Assembly (NCBI GenBank): GCA_002697475.1
Contig: NZVW01000046.1
Span: forward strand, 1-14,446
Length of the DNA: 14,446 bases
Direction of reading: 5' to 3'
DNA from: Aquimarina sp.
Lineage (GTDB): Bacteria > Bacteroidota > Bacteroidia > Flavobacteriales > Flavobacteriaceae
Notes under the pieces: model-generated
Database searches by the model: none
Seen by the model: only the letters and a program-made list of their open reading frames with translations
What the model was told of the DNA's origin: nothing
Made by a program: the position numbers and the translations under genes
In this document: positions 1 to 5,457 of the stretch, piece by piece
How the letters are laid out: each line of letters starts with the position of its first letter
How positions within the stretch are numbered: position 1 is the stretch's first letter

Positions 1-13
1 TAATTTTATTTTA

Positions 14-42
14 TTGTTGAATAAAAATAATTTTTATATTTG
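14..42 (+). promoter_or_regulatory. trp operon promoter (Bacteroidota type)
   Basis: A TTG at 14-16 is followed after 18 bases by TATATTTG at 35-42. This matches the Bacteroidota housekeeping consensus TTG-N(17-23)-TAnnTTTG. Transcription would start about 6-8 bases downstream, near 48-50. That leaves only about a dozen untranslated bases before the leader-peptide ATG at 61. The position is right for making the attenuator RNA that precedes trpE. The match is seen directly; promoter activity is inferred. Confidence 0.75.
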
Positions 43-60
43 ACCAAATCAAAAGTAGAA

Positions 61-123
61 ATGAATTTAATTTTAGCAAATAACTGGTGGTGGGTATTTC
101 AAAACGTCAACGTCGTGGGATAG
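61..123 (+). CDS. trpL: trp operon leader peptide (three tandem Trp codons)
   Basis: This short frame encodes MNLILANNWWWVFQNVNVVG followed by TAG. Three consecutive TGG codons lie at 85-93. Trp is otherwise rare, so a WWW run in a 20-residue peptide just upstream of trpE and just before an intrinsic terminator is the hallmark of an attenuation leader. In classical attenuators the peptide has no function of its own: a ribosome waiting for charged tRNA-Trp at these codons decides the downstream RNA fold. The frame starts about 12 bases after the predicted transcription start and has no Shine-Dalgarno, which is normal for this phylum. The stop codon lies inside the proposed antiterminator strand (112-123), so a ribosome finishing the peptide would cover it. 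No homology search was possible, but the architecture is very specific. Confidence 0.85.
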   Translation: MNLILANNWWWVFQNVNVVG

Positions 124-175
124 CAGCATCTATTTTGTTAAATCAACATAAAGAAAAAGGCTTGTCAATCACGAC
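112..175 (+). promoter_or_regulatory. proposed trp antiterminator pairing
   Basis: Bases 112-118 (GTCGTGG) can pair with 169-175 (TCACGAC). After a two-base bulge at 167-168, 119-123 (GATAG) can pair with 162-166 (TTGTC). Together these give about 12 pairs, including G-U wobbles at 118/169, 121/164 and 123/162. The helix uses the loop and most of the 5' arm of the terminator, so the two folds exclude each other. A ribosome stalled at the Trp codons (85-93) would leave 112-123 free, whereas one at the stop codon (121-123) would cover it. The pairing is seen by eye; the energy was not calculated. Confidence 0.6.
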
Positions 176-187
176 AAGCCTTTTTTT
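158..187 (+). terminator. trp attenuator intrinsic terminator
   Basis: There is a perfect 9-bp stem AGGCTTGTC (158-166) / GACAAGCCT (173-181) with loop AATCAC. It is followed by an uninterrupted T run through 187. An A run before the stem could extend it by A-U pairs. The hairpin lies 34 bases after the leader stop and 65 bases before the trpE ATG, with no other gene between. It fits a regulated premature terminator rather than the end of an upstream gene. Confidence 0.88.
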
Positions 188-251
188 ATTTTAAAATAGT
201 TAAAAACACAAACTCAACTCAACAATAAGCAGTAGTAAAAAAGAAATTAAA

Positions 252-1649
252 ATGAGCTTTCAACTGACCACACATTACAAACAAATCCTGGCCGATACTA
301 TTACCCCGGTAAGTGTATATCTTAAAATCAGGGATAAATATCCTAACAGTGTACTTCTGGAGAGTAGTGATTACAGAGGTAATGAAAATAGCTTTTCTTA
401 CATATGCTGTAATCCGATTGCTAATCTGACTATCAAAGACGAAACCATTTATCAGCGCTTTCCGGATAAAACTTCATCAGAAACGTCAATCACTAAAGAC
501 ACTTCTATACCCAAAGTTATACAACAATTTGCCGAACTCTTCAAAACCTCTGAAAATTCTTTCAAGTTTATAAACAATGGTCTTTTTGGATATATCGCTT
601 ATGATGCAGTTCGCTATTTTGAAGATGTGGACATTTCAAAAAAACCAAGCTCTTTGGGTATTCCTGATATCCAATACACGGTATTTCAAAATATCATTGC
701 CATAAACCATTTTAACAATGAAGCCTACATTTTTGCGCATTGTTACAAAAGCGAGAACAACATCAATGAAATTGAATCTCTGCTACAGGTAAAAAACTTT
801 GCCTCCTATAACTTTACCACCACCGGAGCAACGACCTCGAACCTTGATGATCAACAATACAAGGATCATGTTTCGCTAGCTAAAAAACATTGTCAGCGTG
901 GTGATGTCTTTCAACTGGTCTTATCCAAACGTTTTTCCCAACCTTTTAAGGGAGATGAGTTCAACGTTTACAGAGCACTAAGAAGTATCAATCCCTCTCC
1001 ATATCTGTTTTACTTTGACTATGGAGATTTTAAAATCTTTGGGAGCTCTCCTGAAGCACAGCTTATCGTCAAAGATGGTATTGCAGAAATACACCCTATC
1101 GCAGGGACATTTAAACGCTCAGGTAATGATGAAAAAGATGCTGAACTGGCAAAACAACTTTCTGCAGATGAAAAAGAAAATGCAGAACACGTGATGCTGG
1201 TAGACTTAGCAAGAAATGACCTTAGCCGCAGTGGATCAGGTGTCAAAGTAGATACGTATAGAGAGGTTCAGTTTTTCTCTCACGTCATCCATCTGGTGAG
1301 CAAAGTAACGGCAAAAAAAGACCCCGATGCTCCCACAATGCAGTTGGTAGCAGATACGTTCCCGGCGGGCACATTAAGCGGGGCTCCTAAACACAAGGCA
1401 ATGCAACTTATTGAAAAATATGAAACTGTAAACCGTGATTTCTACGGAGGAGCAATTGGATTTATGGACTTTAAAGGAAACTTTAACCACGCTATTATGA
1501 TCAGAACATTTTTAAGCAAAAATCATCAGTTGCACTGGCAGGCAGGAGCCGGACTGGTCAATGAATCTAATGAAGAAAATGAGTTACAGGAAGTATATAA
1601 CAAACTGGGGGCATTAACTAAGGCACTGCAATTGGCAGAAGAAATTTAA
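252..1649 (+). CDS. trpE: anthranilate synthase component I
   Basis: This is the large subunit of anthranilate synthase. It converts chorismate plus ammonia (supplied by TrpG) to anthranilate and pyruvate in the cytoplasm. The 465-residue length is normal for the family. Visible motifs include LLES at residues 35-38, the conserved N-terminal motif tied to tryptophan feedback inhibition, so the enzyme is probably inhibited by its end product. The chorismate-binding domain contains HPIAGT (281-286), DEKENAEH (306-313), LVDLARND (316-323), PAGTLSGAPK (371-380), YGGAIGF (398-404) and AGAGLV (431-436). All look intact. The ATG at 252 follows an A-rich stretch without Shine-Dalgarno and gives the expected N terminus. 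Aminodeoxychorismate synthase (PabB) is the main alternative, but the LLES motif and trp operon context argue for TrpE. It is controlled by the upstream leader. Confidence 0.97.
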   Translation: MSFQLTTHYKQILADTITPVSVYLKIRDKYPNSVLLESSDYRGNENSFSYICCNPIANLTIKDETIYQRFPDKTSSETSITKDTSIPKVIQQFAELFKTSENSFKFINNGLFGYIAYDAVRYFEDVDISKKPSSLGIPDIQYTVFQNIIAINHFNNEAYIFAHCYKSENNINEIESLLQVKNFASYNFTTTGATTSNLDDQQYKDHVSLAKKHCQRGDVFQLVLSKRFSQPFKGDEFNVYRALRSINPSPYLFYFDYGDFKIFGSSPEAQLIVKDGIAEIHPIAGTFKRSGNDEKDAELAKQLSADEKENAEHVMLVDLARNDLSRSGSGVKVDTYREVQFFSHVIHLVSKVTAKKDPDAPTMQLVADTFPAGTLSGAPKHKAMQLIEKYETVNRDFYGGAIGFMDFKGNFNHAIMIRTFLSKNHQLHWQAGAGLVNESNEENELQEVYNKLGALTKALQLAEEI

Positions 1650-1650
1650 G

Positions 1651-1708
1651 TAGAGTGTTACCCTTTTAGGGTCGGGCTTTCGGCAGTCGCTTCACTTGAT
1701 CAGTGAGA
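1651..1708 (+). repeat. REP-like palindromic repeat remnant between trpE and trpG
   Basis: The 104-base trpE-trpG gap contains AGGGTCGGGCT (1668-1678), the exact reverse complement of AGCCCGACCCT at 5401-5411 in the trpF-trpB gap. The similarity continues as TCGCT (1687-1691) against AGCGA (5394-5398). Two small hairpins are present: ACCC/GGGT around 1660-1672, and TCACT-TGATC-AGTGA at about 1692-1706. I read it as a shortened, inverted copy of the same dispersed repeat. It lies downstream of the trpE stop and could be transcribed as a hairpin within the trp mRNA. Confidence 0.55.
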
Positions 1709-1753
1709 GCTCCAACAAAGCCTCAATCCCTAACACAACAAAACAATGCAATA

Positions 1754-2326
1754 ATGAGCACACAAGTATTAGTAATAGATAACTACGATTCTTTTGTATA
1801 CAACCTGGTACATTATCTGGAGGATTTAGGCTGCGAGGTTACTGTTAAAAGAAATGATCAGCTATCGCTGAAAGAAGCAGCAAATTTTGACAAAATCTTA
1901 CTTTCTCCCGGACCGGGTGTTCCTGATGAAGCAGGATTATTAAAAGCGATTATCAAAAAATATGCGCCTACAAAAAGTATTTTAGGAGTATGTCTGGGAC
2001 AACAAGCCATAGGCGAGGTTTTCGGAGGGAGTCTCATCAATCTGGACGAAGTATATCACGGTGTAGCTACAAAAGTGACCCTATCCGTAACTGACGAAGT
2101 TCTTTTTAAAGACATCGACAAGACATTTGAAGTAGGCAGATATCATTCCTGGGTAGTTGCAGAACATGATTTACCAGACAGTCTGGAGATTACCTCAAGA
2201 GATGAAAACGGACAGATTATGTCCCTGCGGCATAAAGCATATGATGTACGTGGAGTGCAGTTCCACCCGGAGTCTGTACTAACCCCAGAGGGGAAAAAGA
2301 TGCTCCAAAACTGGGTGAACGCTTAA
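1754..2326 (+). CDS. trpG: anthranilate synthase component II (glutamine amidotransferase)
   Basis: This class I glutamine amidotransferase subunit hydrolyses glutamine and passes ammonia to TrpE. From the ATG at 1754 it is 190 residues, the usual length. The protein then opens with STQVLVIDNYDSFVYNLVHY, the canonical TrpG/PabA N terminus. The frame stays open further upstream to a GTG at 1703, but that extension runs through repeat sequence and is not conserved-looking, so it was rejected. The oxyanion region is SPGPG (51-55). The nucleophile is Cys80 in GVCLGQQAIG, and the other triad residues are His171 and Glu173 in HPESVLTP. In many bacteria one such subunit also serves PabB in folate synthesis, so a dual role is possible. 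It lies in the operon 104 bases after trpE and 49 bases before trpD. Confidence 0.96.
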   Translation: MSTQVLVIDNYDSFVYNLVHYLEDLGCEVTVKRNDQLSLKEAANFDKILLSPGPGVPDEAGLLKAIIKKYAPTKSILGVCLGQQAIGEVFGGSLINLDEVYHGVATKVTLSVTDEVLFKDIDKTFEVGRYHSWVVAEHDLPDSLEITSRDENGQIMSLRHKAYDVRGVQFHPESVLTPEGKKMLQNWVNA

Positions 2327-2333
2327 AAATTAT

Positions 2334-2352
2334 ACACAACACAACACAACAC
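2334..2352 (+). repeat. short CACAA tandem repeat before trpD
   Basis: Nearly four copies of the pentamer ACACA/CACAA lie in the 49-base trpG-trpD gap. The stretch is G-free and would be unstructured in mRNA. Similar A/CA-rich runs precede trpE and trpG, so this may simply be an extended unstructured ribosome-loading leader. Slippage could vary its length between strains. Confidence 0.5.
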
Positions 2353-2375
2353 TATAAGGTCTAAAAAAACTAACA

Positions 2376-3371
2376 ATGAAGGAACTACTTAACAGACTCA
2401 TTAATCACGAAACGATCTCTAAAGAAGAGGCGAACAGGGTTTTAGTAAATATATCTAGAGGAGAATATAATCAAAGTCAGATTGCAGCATTCGTCACTGT
2501 ATATATGATGCGAAGCATTACCGTTGAAGAACTGGAAGGTTTTAGAGATGCATTACTGGAATTGTGTGTGGCAGTAGATCTAAGCGATTACAACCCCATA
2601 GATTTATGCGGTACAGGTGGTGATGGTAAAGACACTTTCAATATTTCGACTTTATCCTCATTTATTACAGCCGGTGCAGGGGTAAAAGTTACGAAACATG
2701 GTAACTATGGAGTATCTTCCACTTGTGGAAGCTCTAACGTAATGGAACACCTAGGTATTAAGTTTAGTAATGACAAGGATTTTTTAAAACGTTGTATGGA
2801 TGAAGCAGGTATTTGTGTACTACATGCTCCCCTATTCCATCCCGCGATGAAAAACGTAGCTCCGATCAGAAGAGAGTTAGGTGTAAAAACATTTTTCAAT
2901 ATGCTAGGCCCTATGGTGAATCCTGCCTTCCCTAAAAATCAAATGGTAGGAGTATTTAATCTGGAGCTGGCAAGAATGTATGGTTATTTATACCAAAATA
3001 CGGATAAAAACTTCACCATCATTCATGCCTTAGATGGGTATGATGAAATCTCATTGACCGGTAATACTAAAACGATTACCAATAGTTCAGAAAACTTGTT
3101 AAGTCCTAAAGATTTTGGGGTGCAGCCTTTACTTCAGGAACAAATCGCAGGAGGAAATTCTGTAGAAAGTTCAGCAACTATATTCTTAGATATTTTAAAT
3201 GGTAAAGGTACAGAAGCCCAAAATAATGTGGTTTGCGCTAATGCAGGTATGGCCATTGCCACCGTGGAGCAGATAACACCTATTCAAGGTTTTGAAAAAG
3301 CAAAAGAATCATTACTTTCCGGTAAAGGGTTGGCTGCACTGAATAAAGTATTAGAACTGAGTAGAAATTAA
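2376..3371 (+). CDS. trpD: anthranilate phosphoribosyltransferase
   Basis: It transfers the phosphoribosyl group of PRPP to anthranilate, the second step of the branch. The 331-residue length is typical of a stand-alone TrpD without a fused amidotransferase. The PRPP/Mg-binding glycine loop is DLCGTGGDGKDTFNIST (residues 77-93). The anthranilate/PRPP motif KHGN (107-110) is followed by VSSTCGSSNV and a Leu-Gly. HPAM (155-158), RRELG (165-169) and FNMLGPMVNP (174-183) complete the family signature. The residue after KHGN is Tyr where many homologues have Arg, and CGSSNV replaces the more usual GSADV; I take this as a flavobacterial variant rather than damage. The gene is 49 bases after trpG. 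It is followed by the inserted repeat cassette that separates it from trpC. Confidence 0.96.
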   Translation: MKELLNRLINHETISKEEANRVLVNISRGEYNQSQIAAFVTVYMMRSITVEELEGFRDALLELCVAVDLSDYNPIDLCGTGGDGKDTFNISTLSSFITAGAGVKVTKHGNYGVSSTCGSSNVMEHLGIKFSNDKDFLKRCMDEAGICVLHAPLFHPAMKNVAPIRRELGVKTFFNMLGPMVNPAFPKNQMVGVFNLELARMYGYLYQNTDKNFTIIHALDGYDEISLTGNTKTITNSSENLLSPKDFGVQPLLQEQIAGGNSVESSATIFLDILNGKGTEAQNNVVCANAGMAIATVEQITPIQGFEKAKESLLSGKGLAALNKVLELSRN

Positions 3372-3375
3372 AACA

Positions 3376-3792
3376 TAGTTATTGGTTATTAGTTAATAGA
3401 TTTTAAATGAATTATATTGAATTAGAAGTATGGAAAGAAGCTAGATCATTAGTGAAGACTATTTATGAAATCACAAAGTCCTTTCCTACTGAAGAGCTTT
3501 ACGGATTAACCAGCCAGATCAGGCGTTGTTCAATATCAATACCCTCAAATATAGCAGAGGGGTGCGGACGAAAAACATCGAAGGAAAGCATTCATTTCTT
3601 TCATATCGCAAGAGGTTCTCTTTATGAATTAGAAACACAAATGTATTTAGCTCTTGATTAAGAATATATTCGAATGGATATTCATCAAGAAATTATAGAA
3701 AATATTACACATTGTAAAAAACTTTTAAACGGATTCATTAATTATTACAAATCTCTTTAACCTGAAGGATTTAGAATAAAAACCAATAACTA
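3376..3792 (+). mobile_element. inverted-repeat-flanked intervening-sequence-like cassette in the trp operon
   Basis: A perfect 12-bp inverted repeat, TAGTTATTGGTT (3376-3387) and AACCAATAACTA (3781-3792), encloses a single four-helix-bundle gene (3407-3760). The trpD-trpC gap is 446 bases, far larger than other junctions of the operon (49-162 bases). This suggests that the whole unit was inserted between two genes that are normally close. Four-helix-bundle proteins of this family are known from intervening sequences in 23S rRNA of spirochaetes and others, where similar terminal repeats form a stem. No transposase or reverse transcriptase is visible. The insertion is inferred from structure, not from comparison with an empty site. 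Confidence 0.6.
3407..3760 (+). pseudogene. four-helix-bundle (23S rRNA intervening-sequence type) protein, interrupted by one nonsense codon
   Basis: The first 84 codons give a clear member of the four-helix-bundle / 23S rRNA-IVP family: ELEVWKEARSLV, GLTSQIRRCSISIPSNIAEG and the following HFFHIARGSLYELETQ. A TAA at 3659-3661 then stops it. The same frame continues without another stop for 32 codons to TAA at 3758-3760. This tail encodes EYI...EIIENITHCKKLL and ends FINYYKSL, the expected C-terminal helix. The intact protein would be 117 residues, the family norm. The interrupted codon sits where family members commonly have Leu (…LALD-L-EYI…), so a single TTA-to-TAA change explains it. Related Avd proteins assist diversity-generating retroelements, but no such parts are nearby. 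A truncated 84-residue product or stop-codon readthrough cannot be excluded. The gene sits inside the inverted-repeat cassette between trpD and trpC. Confidence 0.8.
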
Positions 3793-3817
3793 AAAACAAT
3801 CAACTTTCAACTAAATC

Positions 3818-4603
3818 ATGAATATACTTGACAAAATAGTAGCAGATAAATATAAAGAGGTCGCTTTAAAGAAAAGTCTGATTCCGGTAAAGCAATTAGA
3901 AAAATCCGTTTTATTTGATATACCTACTACCTCATTAGCGGCTGCTTTACGCAATAGCTCTACGGGTATTATTGCAGAACATAAGAGAAGATCTCCTTCT
4001 AAATCCGTCATTAATCAAAATGTCAGCGTACAGGATGTCGCCCTGGATTATGAAACTGCCGGAGCTTCGGGAATGTCTGTACTTACAGATGGTAAATATT
4101 TTGGAGGATCACTGGAAGACCTTTTGCTAGCTAGAGCTTCTGTAAAAATGCCATTACTTCGTAAAGAGTTTATTATTGATGAGTATCAGCTTATTGAAGC
4201 TAAAGCTCACGGTGCTGATGTTATCCTATTGATCGCAGCAATATTGACCAGAGACGAAATCAAATCCCTGTCAGAATTTGCAAAAAGCCTTTCCTTAGAT
4301 GTACTTCTGGAAGTTCATAATCAGGAAGAATTGGATAAGTCCATCATGCCTTCTTTAGATATGCTGGGTGTCAACAATAGAAATCTGAAAACTTTTGAAG
4401 TGAGTACTAATATAAGCAAATCGCTTAGTTCGCAAATCCCTAATGATTTTGTAAAAGTATCTGAAAGCGGTATCAGTACTATTGAAGTTATAAAAGATTT
4501 AAAGCAATATGGATATCAAGGGTTTTTGATCGGTGAAAATTTTATGAAAACAGAAAATCCCGGAGCAAGTGCTGCTGAATTTATAAAACAACTTGGACTA
4601 TGA
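3818..4603 (+). CDS. trpC: indole-3-glycerol-phosphate synthase
   Basis: This TIM-barrel enzyme closes the ring of CdRP to form indole-3-glycerol phosphate, releasing CO2 and water. It is 261 residues, a monofunctional form not fused to TrpF. Catalytic features seen are IIAEHKRRSPSKS with Glu54 and Lys56, VLTDGKYFGGS (88-98), and the acid lysine in LLRKEF (Lys116). Further features are DVLLEVH with Glu165, GVNNRNL (184-190), the phosphate-binding VSESGIS (214-220) and GFLIGENFM (235-243). In most families the residue after IIAE is Phe or Val rather than His; the rest is standard. The ATG at 3818 follows an A-rich stretch beyond the inserted cassette. The stop overlaps the trpF start (ATGA at 4600-4603), indicating translational coupling. 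Confidence 0.97.
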   Translation: MNILDKIVADKYKEVALKKSLIPVKQLEKSVLFDIPTTSLAAALRNSSTGIIAEHKRRSPSKSVINQNVSVQDVALDYETAGASGMSVLTDGKYFGGSLEDLLLARASVKMPLLRKEFIIDEYQLIEAKAHGADVILLIAAILTRDEIKSLSEFAKSLSLDVLLEVHNQEELDKSIMPSLDMLGVNNRNLKTFEVSTNISKSLSSQIPNDFVKVSESGISTIEVIKDLKQYGYQGFLIGENFMKTENPGASAAEFIKQLGL

Positions 4604-5295
4604 AATTAAAAATCTGTGGTATGAAATATGAAGATAATATCCTCGAGGTAGCTGGCCTGGAACCAGACTATCTGGGTTTTATTTTCTATGAAAAATCACC
4701 CCGGAATTTTGATGGAACCATACCTCAATTGCCTGATGGAATCAGAAAGGTTGGTGTTTTTGTAGATGCCACTATTGATTTTATTTTAGAAAAAGTAAAG
4801 CAATATAATTTTGACGCAATACAACTTCATGGAGCTGAATCTGCTGAGTACTGTCTTGCATTAAACAAAGAATTAAAGGAGGTCTCGACTCCGCTCGACC
4901 TGACAGAAATAGAAGATAAAGCTATATCGCGTGGAGTGGAGATGTGGAAGGTATTTGCTATAAAAGAGAGTTTTGATTTTGAGAGATTAAGGCCTTATGA
5001 AGGTACTGTAGATGCATTCCTGTTTGATACTAAAGGAAAAGAAAAAGGGGGCAATGGCTATACATTTGACTGGTCTGTATTGGCCGATTACCCTTCTACC
5101 ACTCCGTTTATACTCAGTGGAGGAATTGGAGTAGATGAAGTGACATCATTATTATCATTTTTAGAAAAACCGGCTTCTAACTATTTATACGGAATTGATG
5201 TGAATAGTAAATTTGAGGATCAACCGGGATTAAAAAATATTGAAAAGTTACAACAGTTTAAAAATTTATTAACCATAAACTCGCGTGAGGGATAG
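4600..5295 (+). CDS. trpF: phosphoribosylanthranilate isomerase with in-frame repeat insertion
   Basis: It catalyses the Amadori rearrangement of phosphoribosylanthranilate to CdRP. KICGMK carries the general base Cys6. FDTK carries the general acid Asp143, followed by a glycine-rich loop. ILSGGIGVDEV (171-181) and GIDVNSKFEDQPGLKN (198-213) form the phosphate-binding end of the barrel. All key residues are present. At 231 residues it is about 20-25 longer than usual. The excess lies around residues 94-115, between CLALNKEL and MWKVFAI, where family members pass directly into a beta strand. The DNA there is a palindromic repeat (4881-4944). The last residues, NSREG, and the TAG stop appear to come from the repeat that fills the trpF-trpB gap. 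The start overlaps the trpC stop by four bases. The enzyme is probably still active because both changes sit away from the catalytic residues; this is inference. Confidence 0.94.
   Translation: MKLKICGMKYEDNILEVAGLEPDYLGFIFYEKSPRNFDGTIPQLPDGIRKVGVFVDATIDFILEKVKQYNFDAIQLHGAESAEYCLALNKELKEVSTPLDLTEIEDKAISRGVEMWKVFAIKESFDFERLRPYEGTVDAFLFDTKGKEKGGNGYTFDWSVLADYPSTTPFILSGGIGVDEVTSLLSFLEKPASNYLYGIDVNSKFEDQPGLKNIEKLQQFKNLLTINSREG
4881..4944 (+). repeat. palindromic (REP/BIME-like) element translated within trpF
   Basis: The left arm GGTCTCGACTCCGCTCGAC (4881-4899) and right arm ATCGCGTGGAGTGGAGATG (4926-4944) are inverted copies, matching at 13 of 19 positions by eye. The left arm contains CTCGACTCCGCTCGA, a motif I recall as a common dispersed intergenic palindrome in flavobacterial genomes (from memory, not searched). 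The element is in frame and encodes about 21 residues in a loop of TrpF. The better-preserved left arm and eroded right arm suggest it has been under coding selection since insertion. Confidence 0.6.
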
Positions 5296-5411
5296 TAGCG
5301 ACATCCCCTGAATCTTTAAAACTGAGAGGTCACACTAAGCCTTTCGACAGGCTCTGTCGAAGTGTTGTCCAAATGTTAAAGATTCAGGAATATAGCGAAT
5401 AGCCCGACCCT
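5283..5411 (+). repeat. nested hairpin repeat in the trpF-trpB gap, overlapping the trpF stop
   Basis: A perfect 13-bp inverted repeat CCTGAATCTTTAA (5307-5319) / TTAAAGATTCAGG (5376-5388) encloses a second hairpin, TTCGACAG-GCT-CTGTCGAA (5343-5361). The second hairpin is flanked by ACAC/GTGT. The outer flanks GCGTGAGGGATAGTAGCG (5283-5300) and TATAGCGAATAGCCCGACCC (5391-5410) resemble a dispersed flavobacterial repeat I recall from memory, with the inner hairpin looking like a different family inserted in its loop. The left flank encodes the last residues and TAG stop of trpF. AGCCCGACCCT (5401-5411) recurs inverted in the trpE-trpG gap. Confidence 0.65.
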
Positions 5412-5437
5412 GTTCCGATAGCTATCGGGACTGGGTC
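5406..5437 (+). repeat. 32-base near-perfect palindrome upstream of trpB
   Basis: The two 16-base halves, centred on CCGATAGCTATCGG, are complementary at 15 of 16 positions. They have one T-T mismatch and one T-G wobble. The palindrome ends 20 bases before the trpB ATG, after which comes an A run rather than a T run. It is therefore not an intrinsic terminator in the + direction. It could act as an mRNA-stabilising or processing hairpin, or simply be a third repeat family. Confidence 0.7.
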
Positions 5438-5457
5438 ACGCCAAAAAAAATAGAAAC

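Noticed and set aside
43..251. T-box or protein-sensed (TRAP-type) trp leader
   Set aside because: There is no T-box consensus and no series of GAG/UAG triplets; the Trp-codon leader peptide explains the region better.
1703..1753. Longer TrpG with a GTG start at 1703
   Set aside because: The extra 17 residues run through repeat-derived DNA and precede the canonical N terminus that begins at the ATG at 1754.
3659..3661. Recoded or suppressed stop codon in the four-helix-bundle gene
   Set aside because: No stimulatory structure or other suppressed stops are visible; a simple TTA-to-TAA mutation is the shorter explanation.
3376..3792. Diversity-generating retroelement with an Avd-like protein
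   Set aside because: No reverse transcriptase, template or variable repeat is present; only the four-helix-bundle gene and inverted repeats are seen.
5406..5450. Terminator before trpB
   Set aside because: The strong palindrome is followed by an A run, not a T run, so intrinsic termination in the trp direction is unlikely.
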